A DNA stretch of 64,000 nt from Sva-07 sp963747375 (GTDB lineage: Bacteria > Actinomycetota > Acidimicrobiia > Acidimicrobiales > Ilumatobacteraceae), in assembly GCA_963747375.1 (NCBI GenBank), contig CAVVFL010000035.1, positions 186,001 through 250,000 of the forward strand. Direction: 5' to 3'. The position numbers were made by a program, and so were the translations under genes. How positions within the stretch are numbered: the first letter of the stretch is position 1; every line of letters begins with the position of its first letter. Shown piece by piece: positions 50,200-60,386 of the stretch. The notes beneath the pieces were generated by a model that was not told the origin of the DNA, made no database searches, and saw only the letters and a program-made list of their open reading frames with translations.

Positions 50200-50423
50200 C
50201 ACGGAGCAACGTTGGTCACACCAGGACCTTCGGCTCTGGGCCGCGCGTCGATCCCGGTACACCCTGAGGGGTATCGAGACGTCAAGAGCGTTCTCGATTC
50301 AGGGCTCGGAAGTTCCTTGACCCTGAGGTTGACGACGTCCGGAGGATCTTCGGTTCGGAGACCCTTCTCCGTCGTACGAGACGGCGGGCGACCATGCGAA
50401 TGGGACCCCACGGAGGAGGAGTC
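50200..50423 (+). promoter_or_regulatory. Conserved leader of surface-protein gene 1
   Basis: 224 nt directly before the start codon, almost identical to 53313-53536 apart from about 22 variable bases and a few point changes. It contains ATCGAGA...TCTCGAT (a 7-bp stem), CCGTC...GACGG and a GGAGGAGG ribosome binding site. In copy 2 the stem reads TCTTGAT, which turns a G-C into a G-U pair and keeps the stem. This suggests a structured 5' untranslated region carrying promoter and control signals. No known riboswitch class is recognised. Confidence 0.6.
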
Positions 50424-53035
50424 ATGCGCAAGTCAACTCTGGTCGGTGGCCTCGCCGCGGCGCTGGCCTCCATGGTTCTCGTCCTCCCGCCGCCGGCGTC
50501 GGCTCAGATGAGCGGTAGCGGTGGGACAGGCGACATCTATGCCGACCTCTTCGTCGTCCTGCGTGACGTGGACGGCGTTCCGATGCTCAGCCCGACGTAC
50601 TACGAGGAAGGCCCGGCCGATGTGACCTGTGTCCGGCCGATCTCGTACACGCCGATCCCCGGCATCATCCTCGACGCCGAATCCTGCGGACGGACGAGAC
50701 GTCTACCTCGTTCCGCTGCAGGGCGAGGTTTCCACCCCGACAACGCGCGTCGCGGCCGACACCGCCTGCCTGCCGCAGACGACGTTCTCCACCTATGCGT
50801 CCGAGGTCGATCTCGAACGGCTCAACCTCGTTCGTACGTCCGACGCGGTGCTCTGGAAGAAGCTCGCCGACGTGGGAGCGCGGCTCGCTGGGGCGACGAA
50901 GATCACGCTCGATGGGGCCGGACGGATCACGACAGACGGTGTCGCGATCGATGCCTCCCCCGATCAGGCCGCCATCTACGCGGCGGAAGAAGGCAAGTCC
51001 CGGCACCGCCCGAGCCGACGGACGGGCGCCCCGGAGCGGCGGAACCAGGCGGCCTGATGGACACCGGGACCATTCCTCACTGGCTCCCTGGCGACGACGG
51101 ATCCCGTCACGCCATTGGGTGACCCGGCCAAGATCGTCCAGGGCTCCGGTTCGTTCGACAACTGGATGCTGGCGGCTTCCGCCATCGGCACCGCAACGAG
51201 CAAGGGGGTTCCGGTCACGATCGACACGGTCCAGTACTACAACCGCACCGCTGCCCCTGGCGGACTCGTCGCCGGTTGGGACTACGCCTCGGGATTCATC
51301 CTCCCGCAGGAGGCCAACAGTGAGAAGTTCATCGACTACCGGAACTTCATGGTGCCGCCTCCCGGTACTCCCGGTACTGCGGGCTACACCCGTTCCGACG
51401 TGTTCAAGGGCTGCACGACATGGCTGGACGTGCCCACACTGAGGTGGAAGTACGACTACGTCATCAACCGCGTCGAGTTCACCGACATCGTCGCCGGAGC
51501 ATCGACCGGCGCGGTGAAGAACATCGCCGGATTCGCGCAGTTGGCGGACGACGTCCGCTCGGTGATCAACTACATCCACCTGAACGGGGTGGTGGTCAAT
51601 CCGACGACCGGTGAAGGATTCTTCGTCGATCCGGTCTTCACCGAATCGTGCGCCGCACAGGCAGCCCTGGTCAACAAGCTGAACACTGCCGTGGACCCGT
51701 CCCCCCCGACGGTCACGATCACGTCGGCACCGCCAGCAGTCACGACGGCGACCGATGCCACGTTCGAGTTCACCGCGAACGCCGACGCCGCGAGCGTGAT
51801 GTGCGTGCTCGACGGAGGAGCGATCGAGCTGTGCCTGAGCCCGAAGACCTACACCGGTCTGGAGCCGGGAGAGCACACGTTCACGGTCATCGCAGGGTCT
51901 ACTGCCGGCAACTACGTGTCGGATACGCACACGTGGACGATCCTCCCGCCCGGCGAGGACTCGATGATCACGCCCTTGGCTCCGGTGCGGTTCGCCGACA
52001 CCCGGCCTGGCTGGGTGGCGGCCGACGGCTTGTTCTTCGGAACCGGTCCGGTGCCGGCCGGTGGTGTCGTCCAGGTGCCGATTGCGGGTCGTGGTGGTGT
52101 GCCGGTCGATGCGAAGGCGGTGGTTGCCAACGTGACGTTGGTGGGTGCTGCTGCGCCGGGGTATGCCACGGTGTTCCCGTGTGGGACGGTGCCGAACACG
52201 TCGAGTGTGAACTACTTGGCGGTGACGAATGAGGCGGTGGCCAATGAGGTGATCGTCAAGTTGTCGCCGACTGGTTCGATCTGCGTGTTCACGTCGTCGG
52301 CGGCCAATGTCCTGGTCGACGTGGCCGGGTATGTCCCGGCGTCGTCTGACTTCGTGTCGTTGACTCCGGTTCGGTTGGCTGACACCCGGCCGACTCCGGT
52401 GGCGGCCGGTCAGGTGCTGACAGGTCCCGATTGCGGGTCGTGGTGGCGTTCCGGTTGATGCGAAGGCGGTGGTTGCCAACGTGACGTTGGTGGGCGCTGC
52501 TGCTGCCGGGTTTGCCACGGTGTTCCCGTGTGGGACGGTGCCGAACACGTCGAGTGTGAACTACTTGGCGGTGACGAATGAGGCGGTTGCCAATGAGGTG
52601 ATCGTCAAGTTGTCGCCGACGGGTTCGATCTGCGTGTACACCAACGCAGCGGCCAACGTTCTGGTCGACGTGGCTGGGTATGTCCCGGCGTCGTCTGACT
52701 TCGTGTCGTTGACTCCGGTTCGGTTGGCTGACACCCGGCCGACCCCGGTGGCGGCTGGTCAGGTTCTGCAGGTCCAGATCGCTGGTCGTGGTGGTGTGCC
52801 GGTCGGTGCGAAGGCGGTGGTTGCCAACGTGACGTTGGTGGGCGCTGCTGCGCCGGGGTTCGCCACGGTGTTCCCCTGTGGAACGGTTCCTGACACGTCG
52901 AGTGTGAACTACTTGGCGGTGGCGAACGAAGCGGTTGCCAATGAGGTGATCGTCAAGTTGTCGCCGACTGGTTCGATCTGCGTGTATTCGTACGCGGCGG
53001 CCAATGTCCTGGTCGACGTGGCCGGGTACCTCTGA
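50424..53035 (+). CDS. Secreted repeat protein 1 (N-terminal domain, Ig-like domain, three repeats), frameshifted
   Basis: Sec signal MRKSTLVGGLAAALASMVLV, cut near PPASAQ. An N-terminal region of about 390 residues (DIYADLFVVLRDVDGVPM, DVYLVPLQGEV, LERLNLVRTSDAVLWKKLADV, ITLDGAGRITTDGVAIDASPDQAAIY, DNWMLAASAIGTATSKGVPVTIDTVQYYN) has no name I know. An Ig-like domain follows (TITSAPPAVTTATDATFEFTAN ... YTGLEPGEHTFTV), then three tandem repeats of about 116 residues (51963-53032). The frame is interrupted near 50690, 50985-51115 and 52430. Without these it would be about 865 aa. Probably a cell-surface or released adhesin-like protein. Paralogue of the next gene. Confidence 0.7.
51963..53032 (+). 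repeat. Three tandem 'LTPVRLADTRP' repeats in surface protein 1
   Basis: Units at 51963-52332, 52333-52681 and 52682-53032. Each encodes LTPVRxADTRP, a GRGGVPV core, ANVTLVGAAA, FPCGTVP, SSVNYLAV, EVIVKLSPTGSICV and ends NVLVDVAGY. The first unit has an insertion (GWVAADGLFFG). DNA identity between units is very high, unlike the N-terminal part, which suggests recombination among them. Confidence 0.9.
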
Positions 53036-53095
53036 CAGTCCCCGGTGACGTGCGAATCGGCGGGAGCTTCACCTCCAGCCGATGAGCCGGTGAAC

Positions 53096-53121
53096 AGAGC
53101 GACACCGCGAGGTGTCGCTCT
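53096..53121 (+). terminator. Terminator of surface-protein gene 1
   Basis: A perfect 11-bp stem AGAGCGACACC with a GCGA tetraloop, 60 nt after the stop. The same hairpin follows gene 2 at 57031-57058. Confidence 0.85.
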
Positions 53122-53312
53122 CTTCGCGTCCGGGGTGGACACACCTACCTCTCCACCAACAACCCACAAGATGTCGGGGCCGCGTGGCGACGATCGTTTC
53201 GAGGACTCGGTGACGAAACGACCAGCTCCATCCTGGTCGTGTCACGCGGAACGACGGCGCTGGTGAAACGTGCGGACTCGTCGCTCTGTGTGGTGACGGA
53301 CAGTTGCGGTGG
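53122..53312. other. Spacer between the two surface-protein units
   Basis: 190 nt with no open frame, repeat or hairpin that I can support. The leader of copy 2 begins at 53313. Confidence 0.5.
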
Positions 53313-53536
53313 CACGGAGCAACGTTGGTCACACCAGGACCTTCGGCACTAGGACGCTGACGCGATACGGCACACCCTGAGGGGTATCGAGACGTCAAGA
53401 GCGTTCTTGATTCAGGGCTCGGAAGGCCCTTGACCCTGAGGTTGACGACGTCCGGAGGATCTTCGGTTCGGAGACCCTTCTCCGTCGTACGAGACGGCGG
53501 GCGACCATGCGAATGGGACCCCACGGAGGAGGAGTC
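53313..53536 (+). promoter_or_regulatory. Conserved leader of surface-protein gene 2
   Basis: Second copy of the 224-nt element at 50200-50423. The first 35 bases are identical, then about 22 differ, then about 165 are nearly identical through the RBS and into the signal-peptide codons. Functional constraint or recent duplication would both explain this; a stem-preserving change (see 50200) slightly favours constraint. Confidence 0.6.
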
Positions 53537-56500
53537 ATGCGCAAGTCAACTCTGGTCGGGGGTCTCGCCGCGGCGCTGGCCTCCATGGTGCTGGTGCTAC
53601 CACCACCGACGGACGCAGCAGCGCCCACAGACAACACCGGGTCCATCTACTCCGACCTCGTCGTCGCCTTGCGCGACGTCGACGGCGTACCGATCACCGA
53701 CACATACCCCGTTCCGGATGCGGCCTCGGAGACGTGCGTCCTCCCGGTGTCGTATTCGGCCCTGCCACTCGTGAGACTTCCGAGACCAACCCGGTGGACG
53801 GCCGTAAGGTGTGGCTGATCCCGCTCGTTGGTGACGCGCCCGGGGAGTTCGATCTGACCGTGTACTCGGTCTGTGATCCTCAGCCGGCGTACGCGATGTA
53901 CGTCAGCGAGGCCGAACTCGAGCGTTTGAACCTGACTCGTACGCACGACACGGTCATCGACAGGAAGCTCGCCGACGTCGAGATCGAGCTGGTGACGGCC
54001 GACGAGATCACCCTCGACGGCGCCGGGCGGATCACCACCGATGGCGTGTCGCCCGATCGATGCGTCGCCGGATCAGGCAGCGATCTACCGGTCGCTGATG
54101 GACACCGGGGAAATCCCGGGACTCCCGATTTCGCGGCTGATCCTGACGGTCCCCAACTGCTTGGATTCCACAGGTTGGCGGGTTCGACACGTGGATGTTG
54201 GCTGCCGCTGCCATCGGCACCGCAGCGAGCAAGGGCGTGCCGATCACCATCGACACGGTCGAGTACTACAACCGCATCGTCGGTGCGCCCGACCCCGCGA
54301 GCTGGGACATCCCCGTCTCGCTGCCGACGTGAACGCCCGAGTCGGTACGTCGACATCGGATGGCGAGCAGTTCGCCGAGCTACCCGTGAAGCCCGCATTC
54401 AGCTACACGCGTGCTGCCGTGTTCACGGGCTGTGCGACGTGGCTCGACGTCGGCACACTGACGTGGATGTCGGCTCGCGTCATCGACGTCGTCGACTTCA
54501 CCGACCTCGTCCCGACCCGCCGACCGCTACCCTGACCAACGTCGCCGGGTTCGCCCAGCTCGCCGACGACGTCCGGTCGGTGATCAACTATCTGCACCTG
54601 AACTCCGTGATCCCCGGCTTCTACCTGGATCCGGTCTTCGAGAACACGTGTGCCGAACAGCAGGCGCTCTGACCAATCCGGCCGTGATGTGGGGTGGCGT
54701 CCCGGCCGACCTCATCCAGACCGACACCGTTGACGTCACTGCCTCGGCGTTCATGCCGTGGGCCGGTGCCGACGATCGCTGACGCCCACTTCCGGATGAC
54801 GATCGATGCCGCCGCCGACTTCACCGTGGCCGACCAGGTCACGGCGGTTCCGCTCGAGACTTCGATCTCGCCAGCCCCGTGCCGGACTTCCCGTCGAGTT
54901 CACCGTCGTTGATGGCAATCTCGTCGGCGATATGGCCCGACCCAGGTTTCGCTCTCAATCGGGGTGCCAAGCCCGTGACGACATTCGGTCTGACTGTTGC
55001 CGACGGTGCCCCCGTCGGCACGTACACGATGACCCTCCAACTCCTCGACGAGGGCGGTTCCAGCGGGAGCACCCGATGTTGCGACGGTCAACGTGCTGCC
55101 TGCTCAGCCGACGGTGCTCTGGACGTCGACCGTCGACTACGTGGCGCAGGGCTCGTACTTCCCGATGACGGCTCGAGTGTTCAACCCTGCGACGCCGTGG
55201 GGAGAGAATGTGACCGGAGCGAGTCTCCGCGTCACGATCACGCCACCGGTCGTCGATCCGGCGAACCCGTTCGTGAGCGCCTCCCAGGTCGCTGCCTGGT
55301 CGGAGGCCGTGGCGATGCCGCTCACGCTCGTGGGCACCAACTTGGTCGGGGTGTGGTCATTGGATGATCCACTTCTGTCGGGCGTCACGCTCGATGCAGG
55401 TGTCGACCAGCTGATCACCTGGTACCTGAACGTGGCCGACGGCGCCCCGACGGGCGTTTACACGATCGGCGTCGAGATCATCAAGGACGGTGCGCTTCTC
55501 GTTCCGTCGACTTACGACTCCGCTGAAGTCATCGTCGCCGCAGCGCCCACGCACGGTGGCAGCGGTGGAGGGGCGGAGGAGGCGGTGGAAGCGGTGGCGG
55601 AGACGGCGACACTGCTGCCCCCTCCTTGCAGATCACCTCTGGCCCTGCCGTGATCACCTCGGCGACCGACGCGACGTTCGTCTTCGGCAGCGACGCCTTG
55701 GCCCTCGCCGACCAGCTCACGGCTGCGCAGACGGCCCTGTGCGGGCTGGACGGTGCCGCACCGACGAGCTGCACCAGCCCGGTGACCTACACCGGACTCT
55801 CCCTTGGATCGCACACCTTCAGCGTCGTGGTAATCGACGCCAACGGTCAGTGGGCGTCGACGTCGTACACCTGGCTCATCATTGCGCCCGGTGAGGATTC
55901 GATGATCATGTCGTTGGCTCCGGTGCGGTTCGCCGACACCCGGCCTGGCTGGGTGGCTGCCGATGGCCTGTTCTTCGGATTGGGTCCGGTGCCGGCCGGT
56001 GGTGTCGTCCAGGTGCCGATTGCGGGTCGTGGTGGTGTGCCGGTCGACGCGAAGGCGGTGGTTGCCAACGTGACGTTGGTGGGTGCTGCTGCGCCGGGGT
56101 ATGCCACGGTGTTCCCGTGTGGGACGGTGCCGAACACGTCGAGTGTGAACTACTTGGCGGTGACGAATGAGGCGGTTGCCAATGAGGTGATCGTCAAGTT
56201 GTCGCCGACTGGTTCGATCTGCGTGTTCACGTCGTCGGCGGCCAATGTCCTGGTCGACGTGGCCGGGTATGTCCCGGCGTCGTCTGACTTCGTGTCGTTG
56301 ACTCCGGTGCGGTTGGCTGACACCCGGCCGACTCCGGTGGCGGCTGGTCAGGTGCTGACGGTCCCGATTGCGGGTCGTGGTGGCGTTCCGGTTGATGCGA
56401 AGGCGGTGGTTGCCAACGTGACGTTGGTGGGTGCTGCTGCTGCCGGGTTTGCCACGGTGTTCCCGTGTGGGACGGTGCCGGACGCGTCGAGTGTGAACTA

Positions 56501-56971
56501 CTTGGCGGTGGCCAATGAGGCGGTTGCCAATGAGGTGATCGCGAAGTTGTCGCCGACGGGTTCGATCTGCGTGTACACCAACGCAGCGGCCAACGTTCTG
56601 GTCGACGTGGCCGGGTATGTCCCGGCGTCGTCTGACTTCGTGTCGTTGACTCCGGTGCGGTTGGCTGACACCCGGCCGACCCCGGTGGCGGCTGGTCAGG
56701 TTCTGCAGGTCCAGATCGCTGGTCGTGGTGGTGTGCCGGTCGGTGCGAAGGCGGTGGTTGCCAACGTGACGTTGGTGGGTGCTGCTGCGCCGGGGTTGCC
56801 ACGGTGTTCCCGTGTGGGACGGTGCCGAACACGTCGAGTGTGAACTACTTGGCGGTGGGCAATGAGGCGGTGGCCAATGAGGTGATCGTCAAGTTGTCGC
56901 CTGCCGGTTCGATCTGCGTGTATTCGTACGCGGCGGCCAATGTCCTGGTCGACGTGGCCGGGTACCTCTGA
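53537..56971 (+). CDS. Secreted repeat protein 2, paralogue of protein 1, many frameshifts
   Basis: Starts with the same signal peptide MRKSTLVGGLAAALASMVLVL. The N-terminal region matches protein 1 (SIYSDLVVALRDVDGVPI, NPVDGRKVWLIPL, LERLNLTRTHDTVIDRKLADV, TWMLAAAAIGTAASKGVPITIDTVEYYN). It then has an extra middle part absent from protein 1 (54680-55600: SASAFMPWAG, VAQGSYFPMTARVFNPATPWGENVTG, VADGAPTGVYTIGVEII), a Gly/Ala/Glu-rich linker, an Ig-like domain and three C-terminal repeats (55902-56968). The frame breaks repeatedly between 53760 and 55640 and again near 56800. Length if repaired about 1140 aa. Either badly sequenced or a decaying paralogue. Confidence 0.65.
55902..56968 (+). repeat. 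Three tandem 'LTPVRLADTRP' repeats in surface protein 2
   Basis: Units at 55902-56270, 56271-56618 and 56619-56968, matching those of protein 1 unit by unit in order and in the insertion of the first unit. The two arrays were therefore duplicated together or are kept alike by gene conversion. Confidence 0.9.
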
Positions 56972-57030
56972 CCGTATCCGGCGACGTGCTCGTCGGCGGG
57001 AGCTTCACCTCCCGTCGACGGGTCAGGATC

Positions 57031-57058
57031 GAGAGCGACACCGCGAGGTGTCGCTCTC
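57031..57058 (+). terminator. Terminator of surface-protein gene 2
   Basis: A 12-bp perfect stem GAGAGCGACACC with a GCGA loop. It is the same hairpin as at 53096-53121, so the duplicated unit runs from leader to terminator. Confidence 0.85.
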
Positions 57059-57198
57059 GTCGCGTCGCGGCGGCCGACGACGATCAGCGGATCTCGGGCT
57101 GCCGTCCTCGACGTGGGCGCAACCGTTCGAAGGTTTCGGGTCAAGGTCGGTGTGCGACGTGCCGATGACGCTGTGTCCAACAGATTCAGGGAGTTCCC

Positions 57199-58926
57199 TT
57201 GGCCACGTTCCAGCCGTCATTCGACCATCTCGACGAACTCTTCGGTCCGCTCGATGACGCGCTCGGGGTCGCTCGCAGCTTCGCGCTGCTCGATGACGAC
57301 TGGACGGTCTACAGCCGACCGCTGTTCGGCCAGGACGTCTCCGATTTCGTGCTGATCCACGATCGCCATGGCGTGGTCGTGGTCGACGTCTGGACGGGCT
57401 CGGACACGGTGCTCGGAGTCGCTCGCCGGCATCGCAACACCATTGTCGATCAATTCTTCTCGCTGCCCGGTGACGGCCGTGACCCGGGTCCGGCAGTGCG
57501 CGTCGCGGTGGCTGTACCCGACCGCTCGACCGCCGATGCCAACGGTCTGCTCTGCGTCCCTGCGGCGTCGCCCGATCGAACCCTGGCCGTGTGGGGCGCG
57601 GACGCGTTGACCAGGCACCTGAACGCCGTCGTGATGGCACCTCCCGGGGTGAGCGTGTCGGCAGAGTCGATCCGTCGGTTGCGGCACCAACTGGTCATCG
57701 ATGGGGTGCCGCACGCACGGGCCACGCCGGTGCAGCTCAGTGCCGATGCTCGAACGGTGGTGGCGAATCCGACGGGTGCGAGCATCCGAGGTGTCACCGG
57801 GCCGGCCGGCAGCGGCAAGTCGTTCGCCCTCACCGCCCGTGCGGCGCGGCTCGCCGCCGAGGGCAAGAGCGTGCTGGTGCTGTGTTTCAACCTGACCCTG
57901 GCCAATCGGCTGCACGGCATGGTCGTCGAGCGTTGTGCCGAGTACGGCGCCAACCCGGCGCGTGTCACGTGTACGAGCTTCCACACCTTCTGTGCTCGGG
58001 TGGTCGATGACGCGGCGGTTGCCGGCATCGTGGCCGAGGAGCCCGCCCGCGGGACCTGGCCCGAGAAGGTCGTCGTGAAGACGAACGATGTGCTGACTCG
58101 TGGTTTCGACCGTCGATACGACGCGGTGATGGTCGACGAAGGCCAGGACTTCCGCCTGCAGTGGTGGAACCTGCTGCGCGAGCGTGTCGTTCGACCGGGT
58201 GGTGAGATGCTCCTGGCCACCGACCCGACGGTCGACCTGTACGGCAAGTCGAGTTGGGCGACGCCGAGCACGCGGGAATCCGCCGGGTTCACCGAGCCGT
58301 GGATCGAGATGACCGGTTCGTACCGGATGGCCCCGGAGTTGATCGAGTCGACGAACCTCTTCGCCCGCGAGTACGTGTCCGGCGAGGCAACTGTTCCTGA
58401 GGTCCCCGACGATCAGTCGGCCGTCGTGGGTCGGGTGTCGTCGGTGCAACAGTCGTGGCGCAACGTCGAACGCGTCGCCGATCTCGGCCCCGAGGTCGGG
58501 CGCGAAGTGGTTCGGCTGCTGCGCGAGAATCCAGCGCTCGCGCCCCGCGATGTCGTGTACCTCTGCGAGTACCACCACGACGGCCTTGCTGCCGCCGAGG
58601 TCATCGAAGCAGCCGGGTATCCCGTGCATCACCTGTACAGCCGGGATCCCGACGAACGTCAGCGTCGCAAGTCGAGGTTCTGGCCCGATGCCGACGCCGT
58701 GAAGGGCTGCACCGTGCATGCATTCAAGGGGTGGGAGAGCCCGGCCGTCGTGCTCGGTATCGGCGTCGAGGAACGATCACGTCGCCTCGCCTACACCGCG
58801 ATGACCCGGGTCACGTCGACGCAGGGCCGTGACTCGTCGTATCTTGCCGTGGTCAACGCCGATCACCGGATGACCGGGTTCCGCGAGAAGTTCGAGCTCG
58901 GTCTGCGGGTCGGCGCCCAGTCCTGA
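57199..58926 (+). CDS. UvrD-like helicase/ATPase with degenerate NERD-like N-terminus
   Basis: 575 aa. Helicase superfamily 1 motifs: GVTGPAGSGKSFALTARAARLA (Walker A), VTCTSFHTFCARVV (Ia/Ib), AVMVDEGQDFRLQWW (Walker B, DEGQ), TGSYRMAPELI (motif III/IV), GCTVHAFKGWESPAVV (V) and YTAMTRVTS (VI). The N-terminal 100 residues look like a NERD domain (VYSRPLFGQDVSDFVLIHDRHGVVVVDVW), but the nuclease E-x-K is replaced by D-V-W, so nuclease activity is unlikely. TTG 57199 is preceded by GGGAG. Such proteins act in DNA repair or defence; no partner gene adjoins except mazG, 42 nt downstream. Confidence 0.8.
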   Translation: MATFQPSFDHLDELFGPLDDALGVARSFALLDDDWTVYSRPLFGQDVSDFVLIHDRHGVVVVDVWTGSDTVLGVARRHRNTIVDQFFSLPGDGRDPGPAVRVAVAVPDRSTADANGLLCVPAASPDRTLAVWGADALTRHLNAVVMAPPGVSVSAESIRRLRHQLVIDGVPHARATPVQLSADARTVVANPTGASIRGVTGPAGSGKSFALTARAARLAAEGKSVLVLCFNLTLANRLHGMVVERCAEYGANPARVTCTSFHTFCARVVDDAAVAGIVAEEPARGTWPEKVVVKTNDVLTRGFDRRYDAVMVDEGQDFRLQWWNLLRERVVRPGGEMLLATDPTVDLYGKSSWATPSTRESAGFTEPWIEMTGSYRMAPELIESTNLFAREYVSGEATVPEVPDDQSAVVGRVSSVQQSWRNVERVADLGPEVGREVVRLLRENPALAPRDVVYLCEYHHDGLAAAEVIEAAGYPVHHLYSRDPDERQRRKSRFWPDADAVKGCTVHAFKGWESPAVVLGIGVEERSRRLAYTAMTRVTSTQGRDSSYLAVVNADHRMTGFREKFELGLRVGAQS

Positions 58927-58955
58927 TCCGCAACTGCCGTGCGCTCGCAGCGCAC

Positions 58956-58961
58956 TACCGT
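58956..58961 (+). promoter_or_regulatory. -10 box TACCGT of the MazG gene
   Basis: TACCGT lies 7 nt before the ATG at 58969, without an RBS. Confidence 0.5.
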
Positions 58962-58968
58962 CGGCGCC

Positions 58969-59256
58969 ATGGACTTCGCCGAACTGCAGGACGTGATCGA
59001 ACGAACCTACGGCGATCGTGATCGCGAGCGTGGCGTGTCGGCATCGGTGGCCTGGCTGACCGAGGAACTCGGTGAACTCGCCCAGGCGGTCCGCAAGGGC
59101 ACCCACGAACAACGTGTGCACGAGTTCGGTGATGTCGTCGCGTGGGTGGCGACGCTCGCCAATCAGCAGGGTGTCGACTTGAACGAGGCGATCGCCCGTT
59201 ATGCGAAGGGGTGTCCCAAGTGCAGCGCCATTCCGTGCAGCTGCCGACTCGGGTGA
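58969..59256 (+). CDS. MazG-like nucleotide pyrophosphohydrolase with Cys4 tail
   Basis: 95 aa, all-alpha NTP pyrophosphatase fold. The metal-binding pattern is complete: VAWLTEELGELAQAVRKG (EExxE) and HEFGDVVAWVATLANQ (ExxD). The C-terminal KGCPKCSAIPCSC has four Cys in CxxC-x4-CxC, which could hold a zinc ion or cluster and is uncommon in short MazG proteins. It hydrolyses (d)NTPs to monophosphates, possibly house-cleaning. The ATG follows a TACCGT box. Confidence 0.85.
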   Translation: MDFAELQDVIERTYGDRDRERGVSASVAWLTEELGELAQAVRKGTHEQRVHEFGDVVAWVATLANQQGVDLNEAIARYAKGCPKCSAIPCSCRLG

Positions 59257-59265
59257 GCCGCCGGC

Positions 59266-60306
59266 TCAGAGCAGGAGTTCGGCGATCTGGATGGCGTTGA
59301 GCGCGGCGCCCTTGCGGAGATTGTCGTTGCTGACGAAGAGCGCGAGGCCGCGGCCACCAGGTGCGCCCTCGTCGCGACGAATGCGCCCCACATAGGTCGG
59401 GTCCTGCCCGGCCGCTTCGAGCGGTGTCGGGATGTCGGACAGCACCACGCCCGGCGCGGCGGCCAGCAACTCGGTTGCCCGCTCGACCGAGATCGGTCGT
59501 TCGAACTCGGCGTTGATCGACAACGAGTGGCCCGTGAACACGGGGACCCGGACGCAGGTTCCCGACACGAGCAGGTCGGGAATGTCGAGGATCTTGCGAC
59601 TCTCGTTGCGCAGCTTCTGCTCCTCGTCGGTCTCGAACGAACCGTCGTCGACGAGCGACCCGGCATACGGCAGGACGTTGAAGGCGATCGGCTTGACGAA
59701 CTTCTCCGGCGTGGGAAACGTGACCGCCGCGCCGTCGTGGGTGAGCTCGGCCGCCTGGTCGACGACTTGACGCACCTGCTTGTCGAGTTCGTCGACACCG
59801 GCGAGGCCGCCACCGGAGACCGCCTGGTAGGTGGACGTGATGATCCGCACCAGGCCGGCCTCGTCGTGGAGGGGCTTGAGCACCGGCATGAAGGCCATCG
59901 TGGTGCAGTTCGGGTTGGCGATGATCCCCTTCGGCGTGTTGCGGGCCTCCTGCCCGTTGACCTCGGCGACGATCAGTGGCACCTCGGGATCCATCCGGAA
60001 CGCAGAGGAGTTGTCGATGACGATCGCGCCTGCGGTCGCGAACTTCGCGGCGTAGGCCCGCGACGACGTCGCTCCGGCCGAGAACAGGGCGATGTCGAGC
60101 CCGCTCGGGTCGGCGGTCGCGGCGTCCTCGACGACGATGTCGGTGCCCCGCCACGGCAACGTGGTGCCGGCGGAGCGTGCCGAGGCGAAGTATCGGATCT
60201 CGGCGACCGGGAAGTTGCGCTCGTCGAGCAGGCGGCGCATGACGCTGCCGACCTGTCCGGTGGCGCCGACCACGCCGATGCGGATGCCGGGGTGTGCTGC
60301 AGACAT
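59266..60306 (-). CDS. asd: Aspartate-semialdehyde dehydrogenase
   Basis: Second step of the aspartate pathway (Lys, Met, Thr, diaminopimelate): NADPH-dependent reduction of aspartyl phosphate. Motifs: RIGVVGATGQVGSVMRRLLDERNFP (nucleotide site), NSSAFRMDPEVPLIVAEVN, IANPNCTTMAFMPVL with the catalytic Cys (about residue 130), STYQAVSGGG, and VFTGHSLSINAEF with the catalytic His. 346 aa, normal. ATG 60306 follows a TATCGT -10 box by 7 nt. No lysC neighbour is seen in the window. Confidence 0.96.
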   Translation of the reverse strand: MSAAHPGIRIGVVGATGQVGSVMRRLLDERNFPVAEIRYFASARSAGTTLPWRGTDIVVEDAATADPSGLDIALFSAGATSSRAYAAKFATAGAIVIDNSSAFRMDPEVPLIVAEVNGQEARNTPKGIIANPNCTTMAFMPVLKPLHDEAGLVRIITSTYQAVSGGGLAGVDELDKQVRQVVDQAAELTHDGAAVTFPTPEKFVKPIAFNVLPYAGSLVDDGSFETDEEQKLRNESRKILDIPDLLVSGTCVRVPVFTGHSLSINAEFERPISVERATELLAAAPGVVLSDIPTPLEAAGQDPTYVGRIRRDEGAPGGRGLALFVSNDNLRKGAALNAIQIAELLL

Positions 60307-60313
60307 GGTCGAA

Positions 60314-60319
60314 ACGATA
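60314..60319 (-). promoter_or_regulatory. -10 box TATCGT of asd
   Basis: Minus-strand TATCGT, 7 nt before the ATG at 60306, with no RBS. Confidence 0.55.
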
Positions 60320-60386
60320 ACGCCCGCGTCGGTGATGCCCGCTGAAGGTTTCGCGAGCGCGCTGGGCGGTTTCCCGGTGGCTCTGG

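Noticed and set aside
51963..56968. CRISPR-like array
   Set aside because: The repeats are about 350 bp and coding, with no short unique spacers. No cas genes are present. No CRISPR array was seen anywhere in the window.
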